Shown: one piece after another, positions 4,626 to 5,047 of the stretch
Layout: the number at the start of each line of letters is the position of its first letter
Numbering within the stretch: the stretch's first letter is position 1
Assembly (NCBI GenBank): GCA_023266955.1
Contig: JAHFOH010000117.1
Location: forward strand, 1-5,047
DNA: 5,047 bases
Source: Nitrososphaerota archaeon
GTDB taxonomy: Archaea > Thermoproteota > Nitrososphaeria > Nitrososphaerales > JAHFOH01
Direction of reading: 5' to 3'
Position numbers and translations under genes: made by a program
Notes under the pieces: model-generated
Seen by the model: only the letters and a program-made list of their open reading frames with translations
Told to the model about the DNA's origin: nothing
Databases searched by the model: none

Positions 4626-4902
4626 CCGCACTTCGGTTAAGATCATTGCCGACGTGCTGAGTACGGCACGTGATTACGGAAACGACGAAGAAGGCGTCGG
4701 AATAACCACGCTGCTTCGGAAGGCGAACTTATCCTATGCGAGGCTTTCGAGAATTTTACATGATCTCGTGAGGTCAGGTCTTATGGATGAAATCCCACAG
4801 GAAAGAGGAAACAGATACAAGATAAATGTAACAGGGTTGCAATTCCTTCAGGCGTACGCCTCTTTCGAGGAATTTGCGGAGTCCTTCGGTCTCCGATTGT
4901 AG
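4618..4902 (+). CDS. Winged helix-turn-helix DNA-binding protein (HTH_45/ArnR1-like)
   Basis: The domain reads as a compact archaeal winged helix. Helix 1 is RTSVKIIADVLSTAR (4-18 from position 4618), then ITTLLRKANLSYARLSRILHDL forms helices 2-3 (29-50) with the recognition helix around S39-L50. A VRSGLMDEI turn follows, then a wing with GNRYKINVTG (64-73) and a final helix to the C-terminus. The RKANLSY-x-x-L pattern fits the archaeal HTH_45/ArnR1-like group of transcription regulators. The start is uncertain. The first ordinary start codon is GTG at 4654, but it removes most of helix 1. I therefore place the start at CTG 4618, with AGGAGG (4600-4605) 12 bases upstream. Alternatively the domain has no start of its own and is translated as the tail of the seven-helix protein, whose TAA is the only in-frame interruption. 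From 4618 it is 94 residues; from 4654 it is 82. Confidence 0.8.
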   Translation: MTYRTSVKIIADVLSTARDYGNDEEGVGITTLLRKANLSYARLSRILHDLVRSGLMDEIPQERGNRYKINVTGLQFLQAYASFEEFAESFGLRL

Positions 4903-4909
4903 AAGAAAT

Positions 4910-5047
4910 CTAATGTGTGTGTATTAGCTCTATACGCCTTTCAGCGGTAATTTGTCGGCGCGCGGCTTCAAGCGGTCTGCGATTGTGCCTAGATTCCACC
5001 TGCCCTAGCACGATGAATCTCTGTCTAGATCGGTAAGGGGCAGTAGC
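4910..5047 (-). CDS. Possible C-terminal gene fragment, product unknown
   Basis: The minus strand is open from the right edge to a TAG at 4912-4910, giving 45 residues. It contains a hydrophobic FIVLGQVES stretch (11-19) followed by an Arg/Glu-rich, helix-like tail (HNRRPLEAARRQITAERRIE, 21-40). All three plus-strand frames in this region contain stops. Its stop would lie 7 bases from the winged-helix stop, the same tight tail-to-tail packing seen at the other two convergent junctions in this window, which favours a real gene. The fragment is too short for me to name, and 45 open codons can occur by chance. The strand and end are the only supported facts. Confidence 0.4.
   Translation of the reverse strand, partial: ATAPYRSRQRFIVLGQVESRHNRRPLEAARRQITAERRIELIHTH

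Noticed and set aside
4912..4923. Short TG repeat after the winged-helix gene
   Set aside because: It is only about five dinucleotide units and is within chance. It overlaps the end of the possible minus-strand gene, and there is no terminator-like hairpin or long T run.

Overview
The window looks like chromosomal DNA from an archaeon. The best guess is the TACK/Nitrososphaerota (thaumarchaeal-type) side of the tree. The archaeal assignment rests on a full-length transcription factor B, an adenosine-specific kinase of the PF04008 type, a dCTP deaminase-family gene, and AT-rich TATA-like boxes about 26-32 bases upstream of several start codons, which implies leaderless or short-leader mRNAs. 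The winged-helix protein at the right end resembles a type I associate with Nitrososphaera relatives. The phylum call is inference. No mobile element, CRISPR array, rRNA or tRNA was seen.

Layout. Position 1-222 (minus) is the N-terminal half of an adenosine-specific kinase, cut by the window edge. Position 223-481 is a 259-base intergenic region with hairpins, clustered ATCGGG repeats and two TATA-like boxes. Position 482-1423 (plus) is TFB. It converges with a dCTP deaminase/dUTPase-family gene (1435-1962, minus), whose start region faces an adenine phosphoribosyltransferase gene (2046-2579, plus) across an 83-base divergent promoter. That gene meets a CPBP-family intramembrane protease (2576-3571, minus) tail to tail with overlapping stop codons. 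On the other side of the protease promoter are a small DUF2905-like two-helix membrane protein (3679-3897, plus), an unrecognised seven-helix membrane protein (3982-4614, plus) and a winged-helix DNA-binding domain (about 4618-4902, plus). A possible C-terminal gene fragment lies on the minus strand at the right end (4910-5047).

Functional links. The adenosine-specific kinase, the dCTP deaminase-family enzyme and the phosphoribosyltransferase all belong to nucleotide salvage or dNTP homeostasis. They are on different strands, so this is a neighbourhood rather than one operon. The most intriguing part is the 3' end. The seven-helix protein and the winged-helix domain share one reading frame and are separated only by a single TAA. 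The DNA-binding domain has no ordinary start codon before its first helix, and the membrane protein's C-terminus is predicted to be cytoplasmic. This suggests a membrane-linked one-component regulator that is either encoded as a tight two-gene pair or is a fusion split by a stop. A second noteworthy trait is that no gene in the window appears to start with ATG.
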